Shown here: positions 26,654-36,607 of the stretch, piece by piece | Numbering within the stretch: the first letter of the stretch is position 1 | Layout: each line of letters begins with the position of its first letter | Origin: Acidobacteriota bacterium | GTDB lineage: Bacteria; Acidobacteriota; Blastocatellia; UBA7656 | Direction of reading: 5' to 3' | Assembly (NCBI GenBank): GCA_040754075.1 | Contig: JBFMDH010000005.1 | Location: forward strand, 1-64,000 | DNA: 64,000 nucleotides | Made by a program: the position numbers and the translations under genes | Notes under the pieces: model-generated | What the model was told of the DNA's origin: nothing | Databases searched by the model: none | Seen by the model: the letters and a program-made list of their open reading frames with translations, nothing else

Positions 26654-28402
26654 CTATGGCTTGCGCGCGATGCGACCGCCGACGATGGTGTAGACCACTT
26701 TGGTTTTTTCAATGTCACTGGGATTAATTTTAAAAAGGTCTTGCGAGAGCACCACGAGGTCAGCGAGTTTGCCGACTTCCAAAGTTCCCTTTTCGCGTTC
26801 GGCAAATTCTCCGTAAGCGCACGCCGTCGTATAAGCGCGAATCGCTTCTGCAACCGTAATCTTCTGTTCGGGAACCCAGCCATTGGGATTTTTGCCGTCG
26901 ATGGTTTGTCGGGTGACCGCCGCGTGAATGCCTAAAATTGGCGCGAGCGGCGCAACAAACCAATCCGAACCGAAACTCAACACCGCTCCGGCATCAATGA
27001 GTGAACGAAAGGCGTAGGTCGTTTTAATGCGCTCGCGTCCGATGCGTTTTTCCGCCCAGCGTCCATCATCTGCCGCGTGATAGGGCTGCATCGAAGCGAT
27101 GACCCCGAGTTTGGCAAAGCGCGGGATGTCGCTTGCCAGCAAGTGTTGCGCATGTTCAATGCGAAAGCGGCGGTCGCGTTTGCCGTTCTCTTTTTCAATC
27201 GCTTCAAAATAGTTCAAGAGCAGATTATTCGCTTTGTCGCCAATAGCATGAATCGAACATTGCAAACCCGCTTTATCGGCTTGCTTCATCGCCTCTTTCA
27301 ACTTGCCTTCGGGAATATTGTCATCAACCGAAAGTCCCGCGGTATGCGGCGCATCATTGAACGGTTCAAAAAATAAAGCCGTCGTTGAACCGAGCGACCC
27401 GTCCATAAAAGCTTTGAGTCCGCCGAGCCGCAACCAGTGATCGCCCGCGCCCTGCGTTTTAATAATTTCAGCTTGTTTTTGCCAGGAACTCATCGGCGTT
27501 CGCGCATAGACGCGCACCGTCAAGCGATTGGCGGCTTTGAATTTTTTATAGATTTCATAATCGCGCCAGCCGGTGATGTCTTGAATCGAGGTGATGCCGA
27601 CGCTTGCGGCGTAGTTGAGCGCCGCCTGCAAAGCCTCTTCGTATTCGGCATCGGTTTCATCGGGAATGATGCGAAAGACCAATGACATCGCATCATCTTT
27701 CAGCACACCTGTGGGTTCGCCGTTGGCGTCTTTAACGATGGTTCCGCCCGCCGGCGACCGGGTATCTTTGGTAATGCCCGCGAGTTTCAAGGCGGCGCTG
27801 TTCGCGAGTCCCATGTGCCCATCGAGGCGCGTGATGAACACCGGGTTATCAGCGGTGAATGCATCAATCCAATCTTTTTTCGGCAATTCGCCGCCCCAGC
27901 GTTCGTGATCCCAATCGCCGCCGCGAATCCAACGCCCTTTCGCCAGGTTTGCCACTTGTTTCTTAATGCGCTCGGCAAATTCCTGCGGCGTCGCGGCGTC
28001 GCGCAAATCCACTGAGAGCAGATGAAATCCGCCTTCGATAAAGTGGGTGTGGTCGTCTATAAATCCGGGAAGCGCGAGTTTGCCTTGCAGGTCAATGACG
28101 CGAGTTTGCGCCGATGCTAATTTTTTAGCATCCCGGCTGGAGCCGATAAATATGAGGCGTTCGCCGCGCGCGGCAACGGCTTCAGCCCAGACCTGTTTTT
28201 GATTGCCCGTCCAGATGCGCCCGTTGAGCAAAATCAAATCGGCGGCGACATTATGCGAAAAGGTTTCTTCGTTCATCTTGGTTTTGTCAGTTGCGCCCGT
28301 TTCGCTATTCAAAAAAAACTCTGCGCGGCGCATGGAGAAATGGTTTGCAGCAAGTAGAAGAGTTATCAAAAGGGTGATGAGCGATGCTTGAATTTTGTTC
28401 AT
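26654..28402 (-). CDS. YtcJ-like metal-dependent amidohydrolase, exported
   Basis: A 582-residue amidohydrolase of the YtcJ/NfdA type. A hydrophobic N-terminus (about 8-24) indicates a signal peptide or anchor. Family motifs: ADLILLNGRIWTGN at the small beta domain, LALPGFIDDHTHFIEGG with the HxH metal pair, the WIRGGDWDHERWGG motif characteristic of this subgroup, SIHAIGDKANN, RIEHAQHL and FGSDWFVAPLAP with the late Asp. The C-terminal beta domain closes with GKLADLVVLSQDLFKI. Members hydrolyse N-substituted formamides or related amides in some species; the substrate here is unknown. It lies between two toxin-antitoxin pairs. Confidence 0.93.
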   Translation of the reverse strand: MNKIQASLITLLITLLLAANHFSMRRAEFFLNSETGATDKTKMNEETFSHNVAADLILLNGRIWTGNQKQVWAEAVAARGERLIFIGSSRDAKKLASAQTRVIDLQGKLALPGFIDDHTHFIEGGFHLLSVDLRDAATPQEFAERIKKQVANLAKGRWIRGGDWDHERWGGELPKKDWIDAFTADNPVFITRLDGHMGLANSAALKLAGITKDTRSPAGGTIVKDANGEPTGVLKDDAMSLVFRIIPDETDAEYEEALQAALNYAASVGITSIQDITGWRDYEIYKKFKAANRLTVRVYARTPMSSWQKQAEIIKTQGAGDHWLRLGGLKAFMDGSLGSTTALFFEPFNDAPHTAGLSVDDNIPEGKLKEAMKQADKAGLQCSIHAIGDKANNLLLNYFEAIEKENGKRDRRFRIEHAQHLLASDIPRFAKLGVIASMQPYHAADDGRWAEKRIGRERIKTTYAFRSLIDAGAVLSFGSDWFVAPLAPILGIHAAVTRQTIDGKNPNGWVPEQKITVAEAIRAYTTACAYGEFAEREKGTLEVGKLADLVVLSQDLFKINPSDIEKTKVVYTIVGGRIARKP

Positions 28403-28436
28403 CGTTTTTGTTTTGTGTTTAATTTTGCGCTACTTC

Positions 28437-28895
28437 TCAAGGTTCAGGATAGACTGTGAATCCGGCTTTCTCGGCGGCTTCTGCCAGACGAATATCAAAA
28501 CAGATAAATGGTCGTTTGCGCGGTTTTTCTTTACACCAAACCAATGCAGCGGCAAGTTGAAAAGCATCCATCGCCCGCAACCCATATTTATCCGGCAAGG
28601 TTTCTGCAATCTCACGAAGCCTCTCGCCAGGGGCAATTTCCGCCCAAGATTGTCGCAAGGTTTTAAGTTGATTCAACGCATAGTGCAACTCCCGGTCAGT
28701 TAATTCTTTTTCTTGCCATAAACGGGCAAAGGCGCTGCGCGCTTCGACTGTGGCTCCCCACCAGGCGCGCATCTTCGGGTACATCCTCGCAAAGTGATGA
28801 GCCGCAAGCGTTGTGGGCTGATAGGCGCACAACGCAACTATCGCGCTGGTATCCCAAAAGGCTGCGAGATTCGTCTGCATTTTATCTTTACTCAT
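28437..28895 (-). CDS. PIN-domain toxin (VapC-like), second pair
   Basis: A 152-residue PIN protein. The conserved acids are Asp15 in FWDTSAIVAL, Glu in TVEARSAFAR, Asp in RAMDAFQLAAAL and Asp in ICFDIRLAEAA, i.e. the whole four-acid set. The ATG shares one base with the antitoxin stop (TGATG), so translation is coupled. The target RNA is unknown. Confidence 0.9.
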   Translation of the reverse strand: MSKDKMQTNLAAFWDTSAIVALCAYQPTTLAAHHFARMYPKMRAWWGATVEARSAFARLWQEKELTDRELHYALNQLKTLRQSWAEIAPGERLREIAETLPDKYGLRAMDAFQLAAALVWCKEKPRKRPFICFDIRLAEAAEKAGFTVYPEP

Positions 28896-29215
28896 CAGTA
28901 GCGATTTTCCTGACGGTCAGCGACGACGGCGGTAATCGCGCGTTCAAGAGAAATATTCGGAGCAGGCAAAGCAAAGAAGTCATCCCAAAATTTTTCATCC
29001 ATCTCTCTTTCAGGCAATCTGATCAATCCTCCGGCTTCAAGCTCTCGCAACTCAGCTTCGCTCTCTCCCCCCATTTCTTCGGGTTGGATGATTTCTGGCG
29101 GCGCAAGTCTTGCGACTGCTTTTTTACGATGGCGAATGATGACCTCTTTGCCTTTTTGGACTTCGTTCAAGTAATGGTCTATGTTGCTTTTGAATTTTTG
29201 CAAAGTCACTTCCAT
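28895..29215 (-). CDS. Phd/YefM-type antitoxin, second pair
   Basis: A 106-residue protein. Residues 1-45 match the Phd/YefM N-terminal fold (TLQKFKSNIDHYLNEVQKGK, then EVIIRHRKKAVARLAP), which dimerises and binds DNA. The long acidic tail (about 48-106) would wrap the PIN toxin encoded next. The pairing of a Phd-type antitoxin with a PIN toxin is common. Confidence 0.88.
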   Translation of the reverse strand: MEVTLQKFKSNIDHYLNEVQKGKEVIIRHRKKAVARLAPPEIIQPEEMGGESEAELRELEAGGLIRLPEREMDEKFWDDFFALPAPNISLERAITAVVADRQENRY

Positions 29216-29231
29216 TGGTTCACCTCCATAC

Positions 29232-30557
29232 TCATCCCATCGTTTTTTTGCTCTTCAAAAGTTGTTGTGACAAAACTTTCAACTGGTCGCGGTTTTTTGC
29301 GCCTTCGATGATGATGACATCCTGGTCGCGCAATTCGATGCTCACCAGCCCTTCACGGGTTTCAAAAATGCGCAGTTGCGCAGCATCACCGGCAACCGGC
29401 TTGGCGTTATAACGGCGTTCGGTGCGTTCCAGGTAAGCCTGAAAAAATTCCTGCGCGTCGCCGACGCTGTCCCAGGCGGTGTAACCGGCAATCACGGTTT
29501 CGCCGGTCTGTTTGTTTTCATAGGTCGCATACTTGTCGCCGCCCCAGCCTTGCGCGGCGGTGCTGGCGGTGCGCTTGTTCAAATATTCAATCAGAATCAA
29601 GCGATAGCCGAATTCGCCGTTGACATCCGTATCCACCTGTTTCCAGTTTGCGCCAAGCGTCGCGGTCAAATCCGCGAGCGCAATCTTCACGGGCTTTTCA
29701 TTCAAGACGAATTTATCGGGATGCATGATTTGCTCGGTCGAAGCGGGCAAGCTGCGATAGGCATCATTGAGTTTTTGCCATGAGCCGCGCTTGAGCATCG
29801 CCTGTACAAATCCCGCGCCGTAAAAGTAGGGAAACTGCAAACCCTCTTTCAAGACATTGGGCGCATTGCCAAGCACCGGGAATTTTTTATCGTCGTTGTC
29901 GCTGCCTTCCGTAAGCAGCAAATCGGTAAGCGGCGGCAGTTTCGTCACGTCAAACGGAATGCCTTTTTCGCCGAATTCATATTGATACATGACAATCGTC
30001 GCTTCGCCTTCGGCAAGCGCATGCGCCGCGGTTTCGGCATCGCTGTCGCCTTGTGGCCATTTTTCAAAACGGCGCAAATCGAAATGCTGGTCTTGCAAGG
30101 CGTGACAGAGTTCATGAGCGATGACGGTCTTTTGTTCGCCAAGCGGAATCCACGAAGCCAGATAAAAATATTGGGTTTTCGGGTCGTAATAACCAGCGAC
30201 CTGTTCGGCAAGCAACGCCACCAGGTAATCGCGCAATTGGAAATCTTTGGGGATGAGTCCGAGTTTTTTCAAGGTTTTCGCGGAGCCTTCAATCTCTTCG
30301 GGGGTGTTGCTTTCATCCAAATCGCGAATCACCGATTCTTTAATCTGTTCGCGGGATTTCGCGCCGCTTTTAACGGGCTGTTTGACGGCGAGTTCGCGAA
30401 GACGGCTTACGGAATCGAGAATCTCTCTGGTAGCTTCGAGGTGATTTTCCGTCGGTTTTTTAATTGCCGCCGCGCCTTGCCACGCCGCGACCATCGAGCC
30501 TGCGGTTAACGCAAACGCGATAAGCACGGCAACGCTTGCAGTAAATAATCTTTTCAT
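29232..30557 (-). CDS. Exported HELCH zinc-metalloprotease-like protein
   Basis: A 441-residue protein with a signal peptide (about 1-27). A zinc-binding HExxH motif is present as HELCH (148-152) in VIAHELCHALQDQHFDL, with an acidic residue in LAEGEAT (Glu183 or Glu185) about 33 residues later as candidate third ligand, the arrangement of gluzincin peptidases. The preceding AGYYDPKTQYFYLA strand is typical of the uncharacterised family annotated as putative metallopeptidase. The C-terminal ~200 residues form an unassigned domain. Peptidase activity is inferred from the motif only. It is probably periplasmic. It stands 17 bp from the Phd antitoxin gene and could share its transcript. Confidence 0.8.
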   Translation of the reverse strand: MKRLFTASVAVLIAFALTAGSMVAAWQGAAAIKKPTENHLEATREILDSVSRLRELAVKQPVKSGAKSREQIKESVIRDLDESNTPEEIEGSAKTLKKLGLIPKDFQLRDYLVALLAEQVAGYYDPKTQYFYLASWIPLGEQKTVIAHELCHALQDQHFDLRRFEKWPQGDSDAETAAHALAEGEATIVMYQYEFGEKGIPFDVTKLPPLTDLLLTEGSDNDDKKFPVLGNAPNVLKEGLQFPYFYGAGFVQAMLKRGSWQKLNDAYRSLPASTEQIMHPDKFVLNEKPVKIALADLTATLGANWKQVDTDVNGEFGYRLILIEYLNKRTASTAAQGWGGDKYATYENKQTGETVIAGYTAWDSVGDAQEFFQAYLERTERRYNAKPVAGDAAQLRIFETREGLVSIELRDQDVIIIEGAKNRDQLKVLSQQLLKSKKTMG

Positions 30558-30735
30558 TAATGACCTTTCGGTTAAATAATCGCTGGCGATTGAATTGTCC
30601 CTTCACCCAATGGCTTTGTCAATTTTTCGGAAGTGGAAAGAAACCGCGCAGGGAAGTTTCATCGCAATGAGAACCTGGGTTGCACATTTGCAGACAGAAC
30701 CGGCAGGTCAATAACCGAGGTCGCTATGAGATTCT

Positions 30736-30800
30736 GCGAAGCGCAGATATGCTTGTTTATCGCCAGCAATCTGATGCGAACAAGCATATCTGCGCTTCGC
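30736..30800. repeat. Perfect 22-bp inverted repeat after the SBBP gene
   Basis: Arms at 30736-30757 and 30779-30800 are exact complements (starting GCGAAGCGCAGATATGC) with a 21-nt loop. It begins 5 bp after the minus-strand stop of the 1533-residue gene. There is no T run, so it is either a factor-dependent terminator or a REP-like repeat. Confidence 0.65.
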
Positions 30801-30804
30801 GAGT

Positions 30805-33800
30805 TCAGGGCATATAGACGAGTATAAGGCGAGGAGCCAGCGTTGAATTTCCGGTTAAAGCCGCGCCTTCGCGCGAGTAATATCGCACCTGACCATTCTG
30901 CGATTCGACCTGCTTTTTGATGAGCCATCCATTACCGGCTCCGGCGAGAATATCGGCAGTTACATTCCAAGTCACCTCGCCCGTCTGGTTATTTATATGG
31001 AGGTTGGCTGAGGCAGTTGCAGGCGCATAGGTTCCACCGTTCCAAGGCGAGGCACAGTCATCATTGTGATTATGAATGTCTGTATCTTCGGCGCAATTCC
31101 AGGTCACGCCTTCACCGCTTCCGCGAACGCTTGTGCCGCCGCCTGCCATCACATCGTTGCGCCCGTTGCCTTCCGCCCATTCGACCAGCAAGCGATGCGC
31201 ATCTACCAACCGTCCATTCGCGCCCCAGTTGTCGGAATTCTCAGCGATGTTCAATACCAAAGTGGCAGACTGTAACCCAGTTGTTGGAATGTCGGACAGG
31301 TCAAATCGCACCACGGCGCGGTTATTGCCCGAACTTTGAATACGTAATCTTTCATTGGCTCCTTCATTGGTATTATCCGAACCGTTTCTTAAAAAGCTGT
31401 CGGCATCAGCGAGCAGCATTCCTGAAACCGCGACCGCAAAAGCGCAATTGGCTTGATTGCCTGTTCCATCAGTTGCAACACAGGCAACCGTTGTTACACC
31501 CAATGAAAAAGTAGCCCCGGAAGGCGGCGAACAAACAACTGATGCGACTGCACAATTGTCGGTTACATTCGGCAGGGCATAGTTCACAACCGTCGAACGC
31601 TGATTGATGGCGGCGCTGGCGGTGATGTTCGCCGGGCAGTTTATGGACGGTGGCTGGGTGTCTATTACGATCACGCTAAAGCTGCACATTGCGGTGTTGC
31701 CTGCTGAATCGGTTACGCTACAAGTGACCGTTGTCGTGCCTTTGGGAAATGCCGAACCGGAAGGGGGAATACATATCGGCGCGCCAAGGTCTGAACAATT
31801 ATCCGAAACCGCAGGAAGCGCATAAGTCGTCACCGCCGAGCACTGTCCGACATCGGTTGTCTTCGTTATGTTCATCGGGCAAGTCATTATTGGCAGCGTT
31901 GTATCCAGCGACAGCGTCGCTATGTTGGAAGTCACCGGTGGCGAACATGCACCGGTGACTACAACATCATAAGCACCTGCGTTGCCATTTGAAATCGCGC
32001 TCAATGTGAGCGTAGCTGTCGTCACACCGGAGAGGTTGCTTCCATCGGTAAGATTCAAGCCATTTTTTCGCCACTGATAGGTCAAACCTGTTCCTGATGC
32101 AGTAACCGAGAAATTGACGGATGTGCCGGAACACACATTGGTTAATGAAACCGGTTGACCGCTTATCGAAGGCGCGCGATTTCTTGTGATAATGACTTCG
32201 TCGCTTGATGAGCCGCAATCGCCATTGGCAATCGTCCAGCGAAATACATTGTCGCCGTAACCGAGATTACTCATCACGGTTGTCGGATTGTGCGGTTCGT
32301 CAATGGTTCCCGAACCGCTCACCAGTGTCCACGTCCCAGTGCCAACGATTGCCGCATTAGCCGCCATGGTCGCTCCCGGCGCTTCACAAGCAATTTGGTC
32401 TGCGCCGGCATTTGCCGTTGTTGGCGTTTGATAGCGCGTGATTAACACATAATCAATCGAGACGCCGCACGAGCCGTTGCTGATGCGCCACTGGAAAAGA
32501 TTTGCGCCATAGCCTAGCCCAGTCACGGTTGTCGCCGGACTGCTGGGGTCGGTTATGGTCGCCGAGCCACTGACCAATCCCCATTCACCCACACCTGCGG
32601 TTGGCGTATTGCCGGTCAGCGTTGCCGTCGAGGTTTCGCAAAAACTCTGGTCGAGACCAGCGTCTGCGGTTGTCGGCGTTTGATGGCGAATGATAGCGAC
32701 GATGTCGCTGTTTGAACACAATCCATTAGTGACCGTCCAGCGAAACGCATTGCTGCTATAACTGAGATTAGTAACCAGGGTGTTGGGATTGAAGGGGTCG
32801 GCGATGATGCCTGGACCATCAACCACCGTCCACATCCCTGTGCCTACGGTTGGCGGTGTGGCAGCCAGCGTTGTTGAAGTCGCCTCGCAAAAGACCTGGT
32901 CGGGTCCGGCATTGGGAAGCGCGACCGCAGCTTGTACGGTAAAATTCTGCGACACCGAGGCTAGCGAACAACCCGATTTATTTACAGTTCCGGTGATGGT
33001 GTAATTACCGGCAGCCAGTCCCATAAGCGTTATGCTCAAATTGGCGTTTGTGCCTAAACTGGGACTCGGCGTTGTGCCACTGAGTGACCAGTTGAAAGTG
33101 GCATCGGACAGATTATCGCCGGTAACTGTCAAGTTGATGAATTGCGATTGATCTTCACAAAAATCGGGCACGCTACCGGCAATGGAAAGATTCGCCGGGC
33201 ATAAGACCTCGGCAACTTTCGCAACGAAAGCATCAATCGATCCACCGCGCGCCGCTTGCACGGGATTAACCGTAGGGTAATTACCAGACAGCGTATAGCC
33301 GGTGAGGTAAACGCTGTTCGTATTATCAAGCGCAATGCCTTGCCCGACTTCGGTTGAACTGCCACCCAGAAAACTCGAATAGACCAGAGCCGACCCGGAC
33401 GGATTCAATTTACTGATAAACGCATCAGGGGCACCGCCATTGGCTGCTTGAAACGGCAATACCGTCGGAAAATCAGACGAATGTGTAAAGCCAACGATAT
33501 AGGCATTGTCGCTGGCGTCAAGCGCGATGTCCTCTCCTTCGTCCTGAGCGTTGCCGCCAAGATAGGTCGAATAGACGAGCGCGTTGCCGCTCGCGCTCAT
33601 CATGGTGACGAAGCCATCATAAAAACCGCCGCCATAAACGGTTTGCAAGGCTCCCGCAGTGGTGACGAAATTGGCGGAAGCAGTTTGTCCGGTTACTAAG
33701 GCATTGCCGGATGCATTGACTGCGATGCCCGAACCTTGCTCTTCCAGATTGCCGCCAAGATAGGTCGAGTAGATGAGCGACGATGCGCCCGACAAATTCG

Positions 33801-35406
33801 TATCCAACTTCGTAACAAAAGCATCGAGAAAGGCGCTGCCAAGACTCGCTTGAAAAGCGTTGAGGGTTGGGAAGGTAGTCGATTGCGTCATCCCTGTGAC
33901 ATAAACTTTGCCGGATAGGTCAACGACCAAGTCCGTGCCCTGATCATAGCTGTTGCCTCCCAGATAAGTTGAGTAAGCGAGCGCCGAACCGTTTGGGTTG
34001 AGTTTGGTGACAAAACCATTGTTGTTGAAATCACCCGGATAGTTTTGCAATTGATTGACTAAAGGAAAATTGCTTGACCGCGTTTCGCCCGTCAAATAGG
34101 CATTGCCGGAGGAATCAAGCGCAACTGCCCAAGCCCGGTCATCATTGGCGCCGCCGAGATAGGTCGCATAAACGAGCGCATTACCTGTGGAATTGAGTTT
34201 CGCCACAAACCCGTCACCAAAATTTGCGCCGCCGTTGAAGACCGTTTGAAGAACCCCTGTGGTGGTCGGAAAATTGGTGGATTTGGTGTTGCCGGTGACG
34301 TAAGCTTGACCGGTTGCATCGACAGCGATATCCATGCCTTCATCGAAATTGTTGCCGCCGAGATAAGTGGAATAAATCAGTGTATCACCGGCGGGACTCA
34401 ACTTAGTTACGAACGCATCAAAAGGAGCGCCGCCAGAACCTGTCTGTAACGCGCCGGATGTGATGGGGAAATTCAGCGACGCGGTTCTGCCGGTGACATA
34501 AGCGCTGCCGGATGCATCCACGGTGATGCCGTTACCAATCTCTTCTCCGTTGCCGCCTAAAAAAGTTGAATAGACCAGAGTGGGGTCGATAATCAAGGGT
34601 TGCGAATGGTCATAATCACCAACTTGAAAACCAACGCGGTTTTCAGCCATTAAAACAAACCCGCCGGCAATCTCGCGCTTCATTCCATCTACTTCCTGAT
34701 AGATGAAGGGTTTGGGTTGTCGCAAGGCTCTACCGCTCACCTTCATGGTCAACTCGCCCTGCGCATTGATGCCGATTTCATTTGCGCCTTCAAAAGCCAG
34801 CATAATGGTCTGCGGATTCACGCCGGGAGCCACGATAAAATCGTATTCCAATTGTCGTTGATTGCCGTAATAAATCAGGTCTATGCCGGGATAGATGCTG
34901 GTGTAACGCACCTGCGCATAGTGAGGCACATCGGTAATCCAGGCTTGTCGGGTTTTGCCCAACAAATAATTCGATTTGCCTGGCTGTCGCGTTTCGCCGG
35001 ATGCCGGAGGGTTGCGGCGCGCGCCGATGAGGGTCATTCGCAAAACTGCCGCGCCAGCGTCATTCGATTGGTCAACTGCTAATGGCGTGAGGGGGGAAGC
35101 GCGCTTGACATCTGCAAATTTCAACACTGCCGCTTGCGGACAAAGAAACAATCCGTAACCATTGCCGCGAGCCAGAAAATTTACCTGCTTATCGGTTTGA
35201 CCGTGATTGGCTTCAAAGCTAAGCGGCAGGTTGCCGAAGTCTTGTACAGGCTTTGCGGTTGAAGGGTTCAGGTCGCCTGGTGGTTGAAGCGCATCAAGGC
35301 GAAGTGAATTTTTCATCCAGGCGCTTTGCCTGACCAAACCCAGGGTGACAATCAATGCCGCCGCCGCCAACGGCAATACTACAGAGCGAGTTGAAAATGA
35401 TTTCAT
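30805..35406 (-). CDS. Giant secreted SBBP-repeat protein with Ig-like, HYR and DNRLRE domains
   Basis: A 1533-residue exported protein. The ATG at 35406 is chosen because GGGAGGT sits 5 nt upstream; the earlier TTG lacks this. After a signal segment (about 10-28) comes a conserved N-terminal domain (GNLPLSFEANHGQTD, then GYGLFLCPQAAVLKF), then about seven SBBP beta-propeller repeats of about 60 residues (YSTYLGGN...GxAVDxSGNAYxTG). Next are PKD/Ig-like modules including three similar 'ADAGPDQxxC' units of about 85 residues, an Ig domain (YQWRKNGLNL), two HYR domains (CPANITASAA..., VxCSPPSGATFSLG) and a C-terminal DNRLRE-type domain (ADSFLRNGSDNTNEGANERL). All are adhesion or structural folds; no enzyme is evident. 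It is last in a run of CHAT protease, sigma factor and anti-sigma-like genes on the same strand. Confidence 0.9.
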   Translation of the reverse strand: MKSFSTRSVVLPLAAAALIVTLGLVRQSAWMKNSLRLDALQPPGDLNPSTAKPVQDFGNLPLSFEANHGQTDKQVNFLARGNGYGLFLCPQAAVLKFADVKRASPLTPLAVDQSNDAGAAVLRMTLIGARRNPPASGETRQPGKSNYLLGKTRQAWITDVPHYAQVRYTSIYPGIDLIYYGNQRQLEYDFIVAPGVNPQTIMLAFEGANEIGINAQGELTMKVSGRALRQPKPFIYQEVDGMKREIAGGFVLMAENRVGFQVGDYDHSQPLIIDPTLVYSTFLGGNGEEIGNGITVDASGSAYVTGRTASLNFPITSGALQTGSGGAPFDAFVTKLSPAGDTLIYSTYLGGNNFDEGMDIAVDATGQAYVTGNTKSTNFPTTTGVLQTVFNGGANFGDGFVAKLNSTGNALVYATYLGGANDDRAWAVALDSSGNAYLTGETRSSNFPLVNQLQNYPGDFNNNGFVTKLNPNGSALAYSTYLGGNSYDQGTDLVVDLSGKVYVTGMTQSTTFPTLNAFQASLGSAFLDAFVTKLDTNLSGASSLIYSTYLGGNLEEQGSGIAVNASGNALVTGQTASANFVTTAGALQTVYGGGFYDGFVTMMSASGNALVYSTYLGGNAQDEGEDIALDASDNAYIVGFTHSSDFPTVLPFQAANGGAPDAFISKLNPSGSALVYSSFLGGSSTEVGQGIALDNTNSVYLTGYTLSGNYPTVNPVQAARGGSIDAFVAKVAEVLCPANLSIAGSVPDFCEDQSQFINLTVTGDNLSDATFNWSLSGTTPSPSLGTNANLSITLMGLAAGNYTITGTVNKSGCSLASVSQNFTVQAAVALPNAGPDQVFCEATSTTLAATPPTVGTGMWTVVDGPGIIADPFNPNTLVTNLSYSSNAFRWTVTNGLCSNSDIVAIIRHQTPTTADAGLDQSFCETSTATLTGNTPTAGVGEWGLVSGSATITDPSSPATTVTGLGYGANLFQWRISNGSCGVSIDYVLITRYQTPTTANAGADQIACEAPGATMAANAAIVGTGTWTLVSGSGTIDEPHNPTTVMSNLGYGDNVFRWTIANGDCGSSSDEVIITRNRAPSISGQPVSLTNVCSGTSVNFSVTASGTGLTYQWRKNGLNLTDGSNLSGVTTATLTLSAISNGNAGAYDVVVTGACSPPVTSNIATLSLDTTLPIMTCPMNITKTTDVGQCSAVTTYALPAVSDNCSDLGAPICIPPSGSAFPKGTTTVTCSVTDSAGNTAMCSFSVIVIDTQPPSINCPANITASAAINQRSTVVNYALPNVTDNCAVASVVCSPPSGATFSLGVTTVACVATDGTGNQANCAFAVAVSGMLLADADSFLRNGSDNTNEGANERLRIQSSGNNRAVVRFDLSDIPTTGLQSATLVLNIAENSDNWGANGRLVDAHRLLVEWAEGNGRNDVMAGGGTSVRGSGEGVTWNCAEDTDIHNHNDDCASPWNGGTYAPATASANLHINNQTGEVTWNVTADILAGAGNGWLIKKQVESQNGQVRYYSREGAALTGNSTLAPRLILVYMP

Positions 35407-35580
35407 GAGACCTCCCGTCAATGGTGAATTCGATTGCTTATTTATTTAATGAAGGTTGTTGAAAAATGCTCCGCCCTTTGAAGATTTTTTGCGGATGGTC
35501 AGGCGATGAAAACCAATGTGGAGTCAGGGACTGAAGTTTGCGCGAGGCTGAAAGTAAACCTCGGTGCGAGCCGAATGGGT

Positions 35581-36546
35581 TTATCGTTTGCTCACGGTGA
35601 AATAATAATCCCGCGCCAGTTCCATTGAGGTTTTGTCCTTGCCAATGAGCGTTACTTTATAGGTGGTTGCGGTGAAATAGTCGGCGGCAAGTTTGAAGGC
35701 AATGGTTTTGCCCGCGCGTAACCCCGACAATTCTCGCCGTTGTTCACCTTCGGTGGTTTGAATGATGACGCGATAGTTTCCAATTGCTCCTTCACCCTCA
35801 ATAGGCAGGGTGATTGAAACAAATTTCGCCTTACGTGGCAATTGTACCTGGTCTGGTGGATTTGAAGAGCGCAATGTCGGCGTCAGTACCCACGCCGCGA
35901 CCACGGATGTTGCCAGTTGCAGGCGGGCAAACCGTTGCGCTTGTTCTTCGTTTATTTTTTGTTCGATGCCGAGTTGTTCTTCCAGTTGCTGGAGGCGCGC
36001 AAGCCTTTCAGAGCTTTGTAAATTCCGGTCTTGTTGCTCTGCCACTTCTTTTTCAAGGCGTGAAAGCGCGGTGCGCAACCTCTGATTATCGCTGCGCAAC
36101 TCGCGGATTTGCATCAACAGAGATAGCAACCCGATGGTCAGCAAAACCGCACCGGCAAGCGCAAGATATGATATTGCCACTTGCGCTTGCCGCCCAGACT
36201 TAAAAAATAGTTGCCACCGCGAAGCCGATACCGGCGCATCTTCGGTTAAGGACTGTCGGGCAAGCGCGCGCTGCTGGTCAGTAAATTGCAGCAAGGCGCG
36301 GGCGACCGCCAGTTTGGGTTGGGCGTCGGGCAAATGGTTCAAATAATCCTCAAATGCCCGCCGGTCTGTTTCATCAAGAACACCGCGCACATATTTATCA
36401 AACAGTTCGTTTTCAACATCGAGCAGTTCGGTGAAAAAATCATCATCAGTAAAATAGCGTTCAGCTAACGTCGCGCGTTCCGCTTCCGACAATTTGTCGA
36501 GCAGATAGCTGATTAAGATATCCCGATCCGGCAATTGCTTTTTCAA
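35581..36546 (-). CDS. Membrane-spanning anti-sigma-factor-like protein
   Basis: A 321-residue protein starting at a TTG with GGAAGG 9 nt upstream. The N-terminal ~120 residues are helical with the LSEAERATLAERYFTDDDFF and VENELFDKYVRGVLDE pattern of putative anti-sigma domains that lack a zinc-binding HCC motif. A TM helix lies at about 127-148 (VAISYLALAGAVLLTIGLLS). It is followed by a coiled coil (about 150-215: LRSDNQRLRTALSRLEKEV and on) and a C-terminal beta domain (about 230-320). Topology would put the coiled coil and beta domain in the periplasm. The gene follows the sigma factor by 61 bp, supporting an anti-sigma role, but no binding has been shown. Confidence 0.75.
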   Translation of the reverse strand: MKKQLPDRDILISYLLDKLSEAERATLAERYFTDDDFFTELLDVENELFDKYVRGVLDETDRRAFEDYLNHLPDAQPKLAVARALLQFTDQQRALARQSLTEDAPVSASRWQLFFKSGRQAQVAISYLALAGAVLLTIGLLSLLMQIRELRSDNQRLRTALSRLEKEVAEQQDRNLQSSERLARLQQLEEQLGIEQKINEEQAQRFARLQLATSVVAAWVLTPTLRSSNPPDQVQLPRKAKFVSITLPIEGEGAIGNYRVIIQTTEGEQRRELSGLRAGKTIAFKLAADYFTATTYKVTLIGKDKTSMELARDYYFTVSKR

Positions 36547-36607
36547 TCTCTTAGCCCTTCCAAAGGATTAATGATGATTTGAGAAATTTGCTCTGCCATC
36601 CGCCAGT

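Noticed and set aside
30805-35406. Tandem SBBP repeats mistaken for a DNA repeat array or CRISPR
   Set aside because: The periodicity is at protein level (about 60 residues) with drifting codons, no short exact repeats and no spacers; no cas gene is present.
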